Shown piece after piece: positions 33,468 to 45,905 of a DNA stretch of 64,000 bases. The DNA comes from Isoetes taiwanensis (lineage: Eukaryota > Streptophyta > Lycopodiopsida > Isoetales > Isoetaceae). The notes under the pieces are model-generated. The model saw nothing but the letters and a program-made list of their open reading frames with translations, had not been told where the DNA came from and searched no databases. The stretch covers positions 10,478,413 through 10,542,412 of the forward strand of contig JAJEKV010000003.1 in assembly GCA_021234155.1 (NCBI GenBank). The letters run 5' to 3'. The first letter of the stretch is position 1. Each line of letters opens with the position of its first letter. Made by a program: the position numbers and the translations under genes.

Positions 33468-36302
33468 CATCCGATCAAAAAATTTCTAAGGGCGCATGCT
33501 CTTCTTGCACTTTGCTCTCCGCCATTGCATCTCCTTATGGATCTTATGCACAGTCGCAGGCTGCTGCACGGGCACCACTCTATCCATCTAGATCGCCTGG
33601 CCCACTTCGACAAGAACCACCGCTCCACGCTGGAGGTAGGCCAAGGGGTGGAACAAGCATACGTTTGAAGTTTCCGGGGGACGAAGAAATTTAGAAACGA
33701 TGTTATGTTGTACTCTACTATGCTGCATCATGACACTATGATATACTAATTTGTGTTGCTTAACCTTTGTCTTTGTTAAATATTGTTGCGTCGTACAAGC
33801 AAGAGACCAACAGAAAAGAAGAAACAAACTCAAGTAAATGGTAAATGTAAAAAGAAGAAGATGTTGCTAAAGACAAGATGTTGCTCATGACATGGTATCA
33901 GAAAGTGTGAAGGATGGAGAATTTGCAACACTGAGTAAGAATGCTCGACTGCAAGATTTGAATAGAAATATTTAAGCCATTAGGAAGGCATTTTGGATTG
34001 ATTTGGGTCTCCATCATTCATTCTTCTTAGCGAACTTTTCAAATCCCGGTGTTCTAAGCTGCATAAGGCAGCTAGAGAACAAACTGAAAATGCAGAAGGA
34101 AGGAAACTAGTTGATGTATTTCTTTCTTTTTGGTTTTGACATTTTTTGGTTCCCTTATCTATAATATCTTTGTTCCAGTCTTTCTAGTGATCCCAATATG
34201 ATAACCATTCGTGATAAGAGATTGAGCCAGTTGTATAAGGATTGTACGAATATCTGCACGCAAGTCTTAAATTAAGTAGATGTAGCATGCATCTCATCTT
34301 TCTTTTTATAGGAGAGTATATGTAGCATGCATCTCATCTTGCTTCTGATAGGAGATTAGAAACCACAGTTCTGTACTTCTATGATGCTTTATTGAATTAC
34401 ATATTTTAGTGAATTACATGAAAGCATTTTATTTGCCTTTTCTCTCAGCGGAGTAGAAGGATATGAGAAGCAACATGGCTTTCCTATGCAAGCTGGCTTG
34501 CAGATTTAGCAATCTGGACAATTTCTTCACAAACTTTATTTTCGAAGACAGGATACTTATTTATTTGTTAATTATTCATTTCTGCTGTGTACCACAGGTT
34601 TTTCAACCGTCTTCGAAGTGTTTCATCTTTTCCAGTCTAAGTATATTCATCAGCTACGGTTTCATGTGCATCCTTGTATAAATTAGTAAAATGCTCACCT
34701 ATTTAATTCTCCAGTAGAACATGTCTGTGCATGACAAGCGCCAGCACGTTTGACATCTTTTGAATTGAAAAGAAGGCTATTCTGTTCTATCTCTTGTTGC
34801 TTCTGCAGGTCACGATCAAACTAAAAACATCAACAACGTTCGCATACTTGAGACCTGCCAAAGGAAACCTGACTCAAGTCATCTTATACAAAACTTAACG
34901 CAACATAACTGCAAGAAAAAGTATTTTGAAAGTTCAAGGTCAAAGAGGGTTCAAAACTGCCGCTCAGATCCTCCAGCATGCATAACTGTTTAGTCTGCAT
35001 AACACTGATCCATATTCAATCTTTGCATGACATGTTATTCATCTACTCCTTTAAATATCTTTATAATTCAAGTTGTACCAATTCAATCCAAGATTTTACA
35101 TTTTTTATTTTAAAATTTACCATTTAGCCATAATGTCACAATTTTCCACTCGAACTAGATCAACAAAAGCAGCATTCTGCACACAGTCCATGTACTTCAA
35201 AAATCGTGTAAAAATCTTTTCTGGCCAAGACCTGCAGATCGAAGTCTAATATATGAAGATGCTGGGAAGAGTTCTTACCAAAAGGAGAGGATGTAACAGA
35301 TAGGATGCCCGCTGCCAGAGGATGCTGCAGAAAGAATCAAATTTCATTACTTCTTGGCTATTTCTTGGGAGAGCTAGCAAGGCTGGCCCTCCAATCCTAT
35401 CAATATGTGCCCTGCTTTGAATCCCTCTGCTCTATATCTTGATTTGCAAGGCAAAAGATGGGGAGGGGAAGGAGTATGAAAAAGAAAAGAGGAGAAGAAA
35501 GAAGAGTTGCCTGCTTTTGCCATAGCCCTTTCTGTTCGCCGACTGCAAGAACCCAAAACCATCTTCAAAACCATCTTTTGCTGTCTGCTCATCGCCATAG
35601 CCAGAAAAGCGCCCATCCTCCATATGCCTAACCTTCTCTATCTGGCATGTCCGCTGCTTCTATCCTACATTAATCTGCCATAGCTGCCTGTATCTGCACA
35701 AGAAAGAAAAAAGGTTAGCCATGTGTCTGATCTGAAGAAATTTGCAAGCAAGAAATGGGAAGGAAGGAGAAAAGAAGAGAAAAAGGAGAGTTGCTGCTAC
35801 GGCTCGTTGCCATTCCGACTGCTATGCCTTCCTCAATCGCCAATTGCAAAGAAAATTGCCGGAGAAAGAGGTAAGAACAAAAAAAATCTTTTCTGGAAAA
35901 AGCTTTTAAGAATAGCCGTCCAAATTTAATCCCATCGATCCGAGACATCGGATCGCCATTCTAGAATGGGACGAGCATGCAGGTTTTGCATGCATGCGGG
36001 CGGCGCATGCCCGTTCTAGTTGGGAGTTCGCTATTTTAGGCGCGTTTCTGCATCGACGTCTCATCGGCGCTTCCTCTTCTCTCAGCAGTACCTATTTCTC
36101 TTTGAACCCACCCTCCCCCCCTTCTTTGTTTTTTTTTCGCGTGGCACGCGCGTAATCAGCCCCTCCACTCTGGGAGGTTTGTTTTGTCTTGTTGTTTTGT
36201 TGGTGATGTGCAGGTACAGGTTAGCGAGCGGCATCTGTTTTCGACTTCTCCATTCGTGGGTTTTTGGGAGCGATTCTATGCCTTACGTTTGTCTAAGCCC
36301 CT
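33468..36302. other. No recognisable gene
   Basis: Short frames only. Purine-rich stretches at about 35445-35515 and 35745-35795 resemble each other and might be 5' untranslated sequence of something on the minus strand, but nothing supports a gene. Confidence 0.4.
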
Positions 36303-36383
36303 TGCCGAAGGCTTATCACTAGGGTTTTTCCTCGAAAACCCGAAAGGGCGGGGTTTTTTAATCCCGGTGATAAGCTTTCGGCA
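36303..36383. other. 81-base imperfect hairpin
   Basis: TGCCGAAGGCTTATCAC (36303-36319) pairs with GTGATAAGCTTTCGGCA (36367-36383) with one wobble, extending by a bulge to GGG/CCC. The loop contains another CCCGAAAGGG mini-stem. It could be a microRNA-type precursor, a small MITE, or chance. Confidence 0.55.
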
Positions 36384-39300
36384 GGTACATTAGCCACTCA
36401 TCTATTAGCATTGTATTTGTTTTGGGGTCCAAATGATATAATTGGATTTTCCCTTTATTTTTCGTGGGTAGTTCGCATGTGTGCGGCTATCCACTGTCCA
36501 CCATTGTAGAAAATCTGCTGAGATGAATGAGAAGCCTATCTATCGCGGTTTGTTGGTTTCATGCGAGTCCCATTCTAGAATTCCAAGAATTAATTACGGT
36601 GGATAACGTGCACCCCAAAAAAATATATATTTTTCTGGAAACCCTTCCAAGTTTGAATATGGAACCCGAAATTTGAAAGGGTTTCCATATTCAAACTTGG
36701 AAGGGTTTCCATTTTTAGCAGGGTTGCCTAACCCCCCTGCACAAAAGGCTGCAATTCTAGCTATGCCACGTGTCGTGCCACGTCACCCAAAATCAATTTG
36801 AGCCGTCCGATTCTCTAATTTCGAATCCTACGGCCAGGGAAATTAGAAAACTCTAAAAATTCTCTGCCGTGCCTTTCTCAACTCGGTTATGGCAGATCCG
36901 GATGGCGACGGCCGTGTTTCTCTTTCTTGCTATGGCCACAGATCCGGATGGCTATGGCCGTGTTCTAGGTATAAATCTCACACAATTTGTATGTTGGAAG
37001 ATGCTGCACTTGGTGTCCTCGGCAGAGTAACTGGTGTGGTTTGGAAGGGCAGTTGAATATGGCTATTCTTGGATATGGCTGGAAGAATTCGATGCAACGC
37101 GTAGTAGAGGCTACCTATGCGGTGCGTCCGCAGACAATTTTGAGCAGGTTTACTCATTTACCAAGATATCAAATTGATTTTGCTTTTCGATAAGCTGTAA
37201 ATCTATGATAATGACTTGGCTAAGGCTTTATCTCAGGAAGTTTTTTCTACTAATCGATTCGGCTCTGGTCTACATGTTAGGGCATCTTCTTTTGCCAGGC
37301 AATGGATTTGACTATGGCGACCAGCCATTAGGACCTTTTGATTCCGTTGAAGAGCAAAAAATATTGCCATTGAAGCACTTCTATTGAAGCCCTGAAGAAC
37401 TCAAAATAATGGCAGACTTTGAATAGCTCTGTGGCTCGAAATCTAGTGTTTGTGGTCGAATTTTCTCATTTTACAAGATCCACCACACGTGGTTTGCTTC
37501 CAGGTACCTCCCTTGCCCCCCTCTTTCATGCTTAGAATAAGAATGAGGAGTTGAAACTAATCTGTGGAGCACAAAGTTGCATTTCTGAGTAAATGACGTC
37601 GGTGGTCAAGGACAACTGACAAAATCTTGCCTTTCACATTTCATATTGTCTCTGAAGCTTTATGGAGAAATAGTTTTCAGATTCTTATAGAATTGGAATT
37701 GCATGCATCCAATAATAATTAGAATCATTCTTTCTTTTAATAATATGGTTAAGATCTCTTATTCGATTATTTCGTGAAGTGTAGGAAAGAGTAAGAAGGT
37801 ATACCTTTAAGAACCTTAAAAACCTCAAACACAGCTTATCTGTCATGCCAGACTTTGCATGGAAGCAGGCTTACTTCTTGTCCAGGTTTAGAGACCCTCT
37901 TCGTTGCTAAGAAAAGGAAATATCTAGAATGTGAACATCTAGTCTCCTATCTTCACAGGTTAGAAAGAAATGATCATCTCATCTCGGACATGTTGATTAC
38001 CACAAGAGTTCATATGCAGCTGATTGGGGGTTTGATGCAATAAGAAAAACCAATGTCATTCTTATGCTGCCATCATTGTAACAAATCTCAAGCCTGGGCC
38101 CTACAAATTGTTATCAAAGCAGGACCACAGTAAGTTGGAGCCACACAAAAATATTGGCATTTATAGAGAAAAATATTGGAGGCACCACTGATTTTCCTTT
38201 TCCTTAACAAGATGCTTCTTTTGCAGAGACGATACTTCCCTCTCCCAAAAACTCTCATGGCACAACTATTGCACGGTAATGGGCAGATTTTATTGTATTG
38301 ACAAGAATGTGATCTTTTATATATTAGCATTTGATTTCCATTTGTATTTTCTCTAGAAGTCTCTGCTCTTGAATTTTGTAGTTGCCTTATCTTTGTTTCC
38401 TGTTTGTGTGTTCCATTCATATATGCTCTATTTATGATATTTAGGAAAGCCACAACTCAACTTCAGATCTTAATTCTGATATGATTTGTTTCAGTTTGTG
38501 GATTCTACTTTCAAATAAGATGCTTTCAAATAAGAAGCAGAATAGAAGGTGCTGTTGCTCAACAAAGAAGCATGGAAAAGGCAATAAAAATTTGAACAGA
38601 GCTCATGGATTTCTGGATTGATGGCAGCATGTTCTTGGATTGATGGACTACAGTAGATTCCTGGATTGATGCCAACATGTTCTTTAGCAAATGGAGTACA
38701 ATACAGCTGTAAAATGTAGGTCAAAAGTGTTTTGCTTTTCGTTCCTTGATATAATTTTGGAATGTTAATCTCATATACCCACGTAGAAGCCATAATAACC
38801 GTCCTAAGGTCGTGTGAGACCTAATGAGAAGGGTGTTGCTTTCTCTTTAATAGACATTTTCCCTTCTATCCCTCCTCAAAACAATATTCAACGGAGTAAC
38901 TTGGTAAAGGCATACTCTTGATGTATATGGCTATCAATAAATGATTTTCCATCACATGCATAGATAGATATGGTTAGAGGGCTATTCTTCATTTATACGG
39001 TAGCCAATGAATGATTCTCTGTGACATGTATAATGTTGCTAAACCAAAATTACTGTAGATGTCTTAAGTAACAAAGCAAAATAAAATATATGAACATCAT
39101 CATAACCCAATATGAGCAACCCAAGACATGCACACACTTAGCAAATCATTGTTTGAAGCTCAACCCATGACACAACACAACCTTCAAAGCCTAGAAGTTG
39201 ACAAGCCAAACATTTCAATTCTACCAATGCAAAGCAAACATGCACTTGTTAGTTTTGTCACTCACATATGCAAACATGATATGGATTTGTTACTTCTGTT

Positions 39301-39600
39301 TTATGCAGTTCACCTGAATAAGGATTGGTTTAAAAGCCACAAATGGACAATGTTTTCCATGATGATCTTTGCGAATGAGAAGGAATGTTGCTTGACAAAA
39401 TCCCTTTCAGAGCAAAAACTGAACTCCTCTTTCCAAACAATCACGCACAGTCGTAGAGCCTGGAATACCAACCTACATCAAAGTAACTACTCTACCCCTG
39501 CCCTAACCTTTACCCCAACCCTGCAATACCGCTAGTTTATAAATATAACCCCAATCGGGGGGAGATAGTGTGAGCGAAGGAGAGAGGAAGATAATTATAG
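36384..39600. other. No recognisable gene apart from the hairpin at 36637
   Basis: A short duplicated AGATCCGGATGGC motif occurs near 36893 and 36940. Frames up to 135 codons (39128-39535) have no recognisable domain. Confidence 0.4.
36637..36710. repeat. Perfect 26-bp hairpin with GGAAACCCTTCC tips
   Basis: 36637-36662 and 36685-36710 are exact reverse complements over 26 bases. The 22-base loop starts AACCC and ends GGGTT, adding inner pairing. The outer 12 bases are the same motif as in the arrays at 33018 and 33391, 3.2 kb away, so the three loci form one dispersed foldback family. Confidence 0.9.
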
Positions 39601-39809
39601 ATGGTCAAGAATTACAAGAATTTGCATGAAAGAGAGTAAATGGTAATAAAAAAAGAATCCAAAAGAAGAGGATAGAAAGAGAAACACAGAATCAAGAAGG
39701 GAAAAACACGGTCTCAAACTCAAGAGAAAACATACACTCAAGCAATTATTCTACAGGAATAAAGGTTCTTCAAAAATATGGAGATCTTTAGTCTAAAGAG
39801 AAAGTTCCA

Positions 39810-40980
39810 TTGTTCCAACCAAAAACACCAACTGATGATCTGCATTCAACACTCAACAGAATCATTAAGGATGCTAAAGGTTTAGACAATGTTAAACCTT
39901 TGTCATTAATGGATTTCTCTGTCCATATCAAAAGTAAGGGAGATTCATTAACTAGAAAAAGCCATGCCAGTTACATACCCATAAACAAGAGACAAGCACC
40001 TACATACAAAGTTTCTTCTGTCAACATAATAGGATCTAATTCTGGAGACAAAGTCCTTTCAGTTCAAAACTCGATTGCATCAACTTCTTCAACAAATGTT
40101 GGTGCATAAACAAGTATAAAATGGAAGCCTAATGGCAATGCTCAGACATCGAAGCAGGCAGCAGACATGTTGCTTTCTCCTGAAAAGGATACACACAGAG
40201 CAACTGTGAATCAAATGGTCGACAATGTTATTTGCTCGAATCATTATCAGGTACTTGCAAATCTAAATACTGACCATGACTTAGATTTAATGTTGAGCTC
40301 TGCAAATAACCCTGATAAACTAGTCAACCTCTCTGTCATAAATTCAATAGCCTCTGTCACTCATCTTCCACCTTTGCTGAACATAGCTTCTCTCATTGAA
40401 ACTTGTGCCCCTTCAAACCATAAATCTCCAGTAATATCTCCTGATATTGAAAAGCAGTTAGCCTCTCTGTAAGAAGGATTGTTAGAGAATGCAAAGGATT
40501 TGTGCCATAATGAGAAAGAACAGGAAAGTCAAATGAAAGTTATGCAGAACAAAGAAACTTTTGATGAGGTGGTATGGGATACTCCAGAAAGAGAAAAATT
40601 GATAGATCAGCAGTTGCTTCCCAACAGTCTCAGCCCAGAGATCCTTGGCATCAAAGGCAGTAATGATGAGGATTGCCAACCATCCAGGCAAGTACCTCTC
40701 CATAATAACTCTAAAAAAATGCCTTATTAAAGATAAAGTGAATAAAATATTTGAATTTGTACCAGGGGGTATTTCTGATAGTGATTTTGATCTGGATAGT
40801 GACAAAGAGAATTGGGGGAATGATGAACACTTAAGGGATAATGCTTTGATTATTAAATCTAAACAAAAGCTTGGTAAATCTAATAATACTACTCCAAACT
40901 CTATAGTTACTGTTCTAGTCAATAACAGCAGAAGCAAAAAAAGTAAGTTTAAGAATAGAAGATCTGGGAGATCTAACTAA
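39810..40980 (+). pseudogene. LINE ORF1 relic
   Basis: One reading phase runs from before 39810 to 40730 with in-frame TAA stops at 40107 and 40470, then shifts to the phase of 40645-40980. The product is Ser/Asn/Lys-rich, has an acidic SDSDFDLDSDKENW segment and ends in a basic tail (KKSKFKNRRSGRS) suited to nucleic-acid binding. Its position 37 bases before an endonuclease-type ORF2 identifies it as ORF1 by context. I see no RRM or zinc-knuckle motif, so the domain type is unknown. Confidence 0.55.
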
Positions 40981-41017
40981 TGTTGATCTCTATTGTCCCT
41001 TCTAGTTTTATTTTATA

Positions 41018-41564
41018 ATGAGGATTGTAAGTTGGAACCTTAGGGGTATTAAAGGGCCTTTAAAGAGAAGAAGAGCAATATCTCAGCTTAACAATGCAGA
41101 CATAATCCTTCTGCATGAGCTCAAATTACCTAAGTTTGAATCCTCTAATTTTGGGAATTGGCTTTATCCAGGAGCCTCCTCCATGTAAATTGAAGCTGAT
41201 GGAACCAAAGGGGGGTTGGCTTTCTTTTGGAAAAACATCAAACACCTCTCCTTTTACAATAGTATTTCTAGAATGAGGCAGGGAGTAACTTTCTCAGTTA
41301 ATAATTCCAACTTTGGAGTAATCAAAATTTATGCTTCCACAAACTCTACGGATAGAGAATGCCTCTAGCCAGAAATTAGCTCCTGGATTAGAAACAACCC
41401 TTCTTTTGACAAGATTCTTGCTGGGGACTTCAATAACACTCTTATATGGGATATGAATCTTGGGAATAAAATTAATATGACCTCTACTGAAAAGCTCGGA
41501 TGGGACAATACGATCAATGACTCTGCCCTGATCCACATACTTCTATCTCTACTTGGTCAAACAA
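41018..41564 (+). pseudogene. LINE ORF2 start: AP-type endonuclease domain, truncated
   Basis: From ATG 41018 the phase reads MRIVSWNLRGIKGP, then LLHELKLPKF (the conserved catalytic Glu position), GGLAFFWK, IKIYASTNS and ILAGDFNNTL. These are the hallmark blocks of the APE/EEP endonuclease at the N-terminus of plant L1 ORF2, which nicks target DNA to prime reverse transcription. In-frame stops are at 41186 (TAA) and 41369 (TAG). The reverse transcriptase domain is missing: the sequence is cut about 20 bases before the LTR inserted at 41587. Confidence 0.8.
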
Positions 41565-41586
41565 GCATAAACATAAGCTCGATTTT

Positions 41587-43092
41587 TGTGACCCTCCCCA
41601 AACCTATACGATGCTCCCATCGTATAAATACAGAAAATCCCCCCTTCCATGGTGACTACTGCAACATAGAAAGGCCCTCCATCTTCCTCGGACCACCAGT
41701 GATGGCCAGATGTCCGAGTGAACGACACGGAGGTGTCATTCGTCCCACTCCTTCTACGGGAATCCTATATAGCAGAAGCGTACATACATGTTAGCACCTA
41801 GCAATAATACAAATAAATAATATGCCATGACGAAGGGTGGCCCATCTATCATCACACGAATAACAATAGAGTAGCAATACAACATAGAAAATACATCAGA
41901 AATAAAGATTCTACCCTGGGCTCAGATTCAAGGGGGTCAACTGACAGTCAAGGCCTACGGATAACAACAGACGGAATCATAATAATGGCATTAGCTGGCA
42001 TAGAACAATGGTTAGAGTAGTCCACTCCATCCGCCCTTCCTGTGCACACTTTGCAGATAGGCTGAATCATGTTATGACGTGGTTATAGCCTTCCGGAGAT
42101 GCAATCTCATTGATTCACCCTATGAGACTACTTTGGGTTATATCTCCCCGGTCTGATGAGGCAGCCAGGAAATGAATTATGATAGTTCCATGGATGGCTA
42201 GAGGATCGTGGTTCCTTCAGGCAACCACACATCCGTACTCGACTTTAACTCCCCAAAATCCATAGGCCACCCCGGCGCGCCCATCGAGCCCAAGACATCC
42301 CTTTAGGTGCGTATCTTGCGGCCCTGGATGTGTTAGACCCATATCCGGCCCTACACCGTGACTGACTATAAGCCTAGCCCACTATAGAAATCATATAGTC
42401 ATATTAGGCAGGATTCCACCTTCGTTTCACCATCATGCTCGTTATCTGGTGCTGAAACACAGTATAGCATCCACAGCCCGGTGGGCTCTTGTGCACAGGC
42501 TACATTTAATGGGATTTAAGGGATTCTAGCGAGGACCATAACTAAATCTAGATAGCCATTAGATCTCTACCCCCCTTAATCCAATAGAACACAGGAGGAA
42601 CAGAAAGAACAAACAGCAATCAGATACAAACATCCATCATCATCATAAATAGATCATAGAATAGAATCTAATCATCCATCTACTCAAACAAGGGTCAGAA
42701 GAATACAAGCTATGCTAAAACTAAGTGGTATGATAGCTATCTCTCTAGTTCTCCATCCTTCTGGCTGGAACCAAGGTTGGATAGCAGCTCCTCCTCTACC
42801 AATCTCCCCCAATTCGAATTGGGGCAAATTGGGGTGGAAGCCCCAATTTGGATGTCCCAAATTAGCAAGCCTACCTTGCCCAATCGATTTGGGCCAGGTG
42901 GCAGCTCTAGATTAGTTATTATTAACTAATTTAATATTTTAACCCCTTGTAATATTAGGTTAAGCCCTAAATTCAAATTAAGGTTTAGGGTTAGGTTTCC
43001 ACCTTAATACATAGCTTATGCACCATTAATTATTCATAGTGACGTGTCATGTATTTATACCCAAAGTGCGTATAAATACGTGCAATGTCACA
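41587..43092 (-). mobile_element. Minus-strand Gypsy 3' LTR relic with polypurine tract
   Basis: The ends are TGTGACC... on the plus strand at 41587 and ...GTCACA at 43092, matching the TGTGACG/CGTCACA tips of the complete element. Colinear similarity to the reverse complement of 47133-48679 includes the CGAAGGGTGGC, GTGTCATTCG and GGTGGGCTCTTGTGCACAGG blocks. Just outside 43092 a purine tract (GGTGGGAAGAA on the minus strand) and GAGGACAACAT match the polypurine-tract region at 59050-59093, so this is a 3' LTR with a scrap of internal sequence. At the other end it interrupts LINE ORF2. Confidence 0.85.
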
Positions 43093-43124
43093 TTCTTCCC
43101 ACCTTGAAAATGATGTTGTCCTCA

Positions 43125-43380
43125 TCATCAATCCAACATGCCAAGGTGGCTCAAACATGCCACCTAGGCTCCAACATGCCAAAGTGGCTCAAACACGTCA
43201 CCTAGGCTCCAACATGCCAAGGTGGCTCCAACATTCCAATTCAAACATTAATGGCCTAAAAATGTCATTTCTAATTATTTTTTATAGTTCAAATGTTGTA
43301 CCCTTGGGATCCACCATGTCACCTAATTGGCTTAAACATGCCATGTGGGCTCCAACATACCATCTAAGCTCTAACATGCC
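43125..43380 (-). repeat. Satellite-like repeats (CATGCCAAGGTGG type)
   Basis: Imperfect 35-40-bp units alternate CCAACATGCCAAGGTGGCT with CATGCCACCTAGGCT. The reverse complement of the same family is at 61925-62115. The two loci also share the sequence around ACAACATTTGA next to the array. Confidence 0.8.
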
Positions 43381-43430
43381 CTCTCTCTCTCCCTCCCTCT
43401 CTCCCTCCCTCCCTCTCTCATTCTCTCATT
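43380..43430. repeat. CT/CCCT microsatellite
   Basis: About 50 bases of CTCT and CCCT repeats lie directly before the left arm of the inverted-repeat element. Confidence 0.9.
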
Positions 43431-43466
43431 GGGTCTGATAGAAGAACTGGCACCTTCTCCAAGTCG

Positions 43467-45905
43467 AACAAGGCTAGGACTTTGCACGGCTACCTCACCA
43501 AATGGGAGAGGCCAAGCCCCAGGAGATGGACCCCAAAAATGTTCCCGAGGCAGCCTTTCCTGGCAACGTTCCTTCGGGAGGCTGTATGCTAATGCCCCCC
43601 CCTTCCCCCCTCTCAGAGCTTGGTTTCCCTATCCAATCGTTGAATCCTCCATTCCAGGACCCTGCTTCAAGCATGTTCAAAAGAATCCAAGATCGGTCCA
43701 GGAGAACTTATTTAACCGCGAAGCGTCCTGCGGGAACCCAAGTGTTTCATCGTTCGGGCAGTATAGAGGCTCTGGAATGGCAATTTGACTTTTCCATATC
43801 GTCTGGAATGACGAAATTACCCTAGGGACCAAGTTACATGATCAGTTTTGTGAACGAAAGAAATACAAACACTCTACATGGCAGTATTCCGCAGTAAAAA
43901 AGAGTTGGAATTATTGACCCTGCACATGATCTTAGGCCCTATTCAGACCTGTGACAGTTGACATCACATAAAGAAACCCTTATAAAGCTCAAGGTCTAGA
44001 AAACTGCTTACTGGTTTGCTGTGCAAGTTCTTTGATCCACTTTGAACTCGTTTTTCTCCATCATCCCAGTCCTAGATCAGTCCAAGTTTTCTTTGATTGT
44101 AATTTCAAAAATCATGCAAAAATGTTCAGTGAAACGCAAGATATCATCATTTGAGTATGCCGACATTTTTTTGTCTCAGGGAAATGCACTGGCCAAATTT
44201 TCTTCCAACTTTGAACCCGATTTATTCAAACATCCAAGATCCAAATTGAGCAAAGTTTTTTTCCACATCTCATAACAACTGTTCTCTTGTTGTTCCTCAA
44301 AAATATTTGAAAAAGATCAGCACAAGTCAAGATATTCAGATCTGAGTGCAACTACCTCATTTTGCTTTAGGGACCCTAATGTAATTGATGTTATTTTGCA
44401 AATGTTGCACAAAGATTGGTTGAGTTAAGCAACCCGGAGGTTCTAACACAACATATCCATATCAAAGCATGCATCCTAAATGCAAAAGACCAAAACTCGG
44501 CCTCTGAAATGTAAATCCTTCAAGAACCTAACAACTCATGGGGTTTACGTTTCAGAGGCTGAAACGTTGTCCTTTTCATGGATAACTTGGTGCACCATCT
44601 CGAATGCATATAGATGGCAACTGAAAGAATGGGGTTCGGATCTGTCGGCTATCCAGAAATATCTCAAACAATGTCTTGCTACTGCAGAAGCAACTCTTGA
44701 TTTTTAATTGCCAGATCGGGAGGAGGACAGATCCGAACTTCGTTGCGTCAATTCCAGTTGCTTCATGTTCTCAACTGCAACTTCTCAGCCACGTCCCAAG
44801 TGTAATAGACCAAAACTCGACCTCCAAAACATAAACCCTTCAAGAACCTAGCAACACACATGGTTTACATTTTGAAGGCCGGAACGTGGTTCATCATATC
44901 TAAACATACATGCAGAGCCACGACCATTGAAAAAGTGGTGTTCAGATCTATCGACCATCCCAAATGATCCCAAACAATCCTGTTACTACAAAAGGCGCTC
45001 TTGGCTTCTAATTGCCACATTGGAAGGAGGATAAATCCAAATCCCATTCCGTAAGCTCCTATTGCTTTGCGTCTTCAACTACAGCTTTTCGGCCATGTCT
45101 CAAGTGCAAACGGCCAAAACGCGACCTCCATAACATAAAGCCTATAGTAACCTAGCAACTTACAGGGTTTACGTTTCAAAAGTCATGTTCTAGTCAGATT
45201 CAAACATGACCTTGCATCGTATCACCACGTAAAGGGAGAGTGTTAATGCCAGGAGAAGGACCCTTCAAACTCCGGGAAGCAGCTCGCCCCAAAGTCCTCT
45301 CCCAAAAGTCCCTGGCCATGGACATGCAAGTGTCCCACTCCGGAACTGTGAATTGACTCTGCAAATGGACTCAGAAGTTGACATTATCTTGGGGACCAAG
45401 TTTCATGGGCAGAAGACCATCATTTCTCCAAGAAGTGCCAAAGTAGCTCATATCCAGCACATTCGGAGTCAACTGGCCTAGGCGGTGGCTGCGGAATACT
45501 GCCATGTAGAGTGTTCGTGTTTCTTTCGTTGCCAAAACTGACCATGCAACCTAGTCAATTACAACATTTTGGACTATGTGGCAAAGTCAAATCACCATTC
45601 CGGAGTCCCTATACTGCCCAAATGATGAAACACTTGGATTTCTACACGGTCGCCCATAGGACACTTCGCGGTTGATCAGTTCTCCCGAACTGATCTTGGA
45701 TTTTTATTGAACCTGCTCGAAGCAGGGTCCTTGAATGGAGGATTCAACTGTTGGATAGGAAAACTGAGCTCTAAGAGTGGGGGCGTTAGCATAGAAACTC
45801 CCGGAGGAGCGCACTAGGAAAGCTACCTCGGGGACTTTTTTGGGATCTGGCCTCTCCCCTGTAGTGGGTCAGTCGTGCAAGGTCCTGGCTTTGTTCGACT
45901 TGGAA
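43467..45905. mobile_element. 2.4-kb element with long inverted arms
   Basis: The left arm (43467-43892) and the right arm (about 45489-45905, inverted) share many blocks, including CCAAGTCGAACAA, GTTGAATCCTCCATTC, GGACCCTGCTTC, CCAAGTGTTTCATC and CTACATGGCAGTATTCCGCAG, with roughly four of five bases alike by eye. Between them are three tandem repeats of about 310 bp starting at about 44488, 44808 and 45112. No transposase is recognised. Long terminal inverted repeats suggest a non-autonomous Mutator-like or foldback element; the exact ends and any target duplication are unclear. Confidence 0.65.
44485..45235. repeat. Three tandem repeats of about 310 bp inside the inverted-repeat element
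   Basis: Each unit begins GACCAAAACTCG or a variant and continues with CCTTCAAGAACCTA and GTTTACGTTTC-like blocks. Spacing is 320 and about 304 bases. Divergence between units is substantial, so the amplification is old. Confidence 0.75.

Noticed and set aside
36020-36322. 100-codon plus-strand frame
   Set aside because: No domain and a hydrophobic low-complexity product; it ends inside the hairpin at 36303. No supporting evidence for a gene.
41453-41794. Separate gene spanning the LINE/LTR border
   Set aside because: The first half is the endonuclease phase of LINE ORF2 and the second half is LTR sequence, so the frame is an artefact of the junction.
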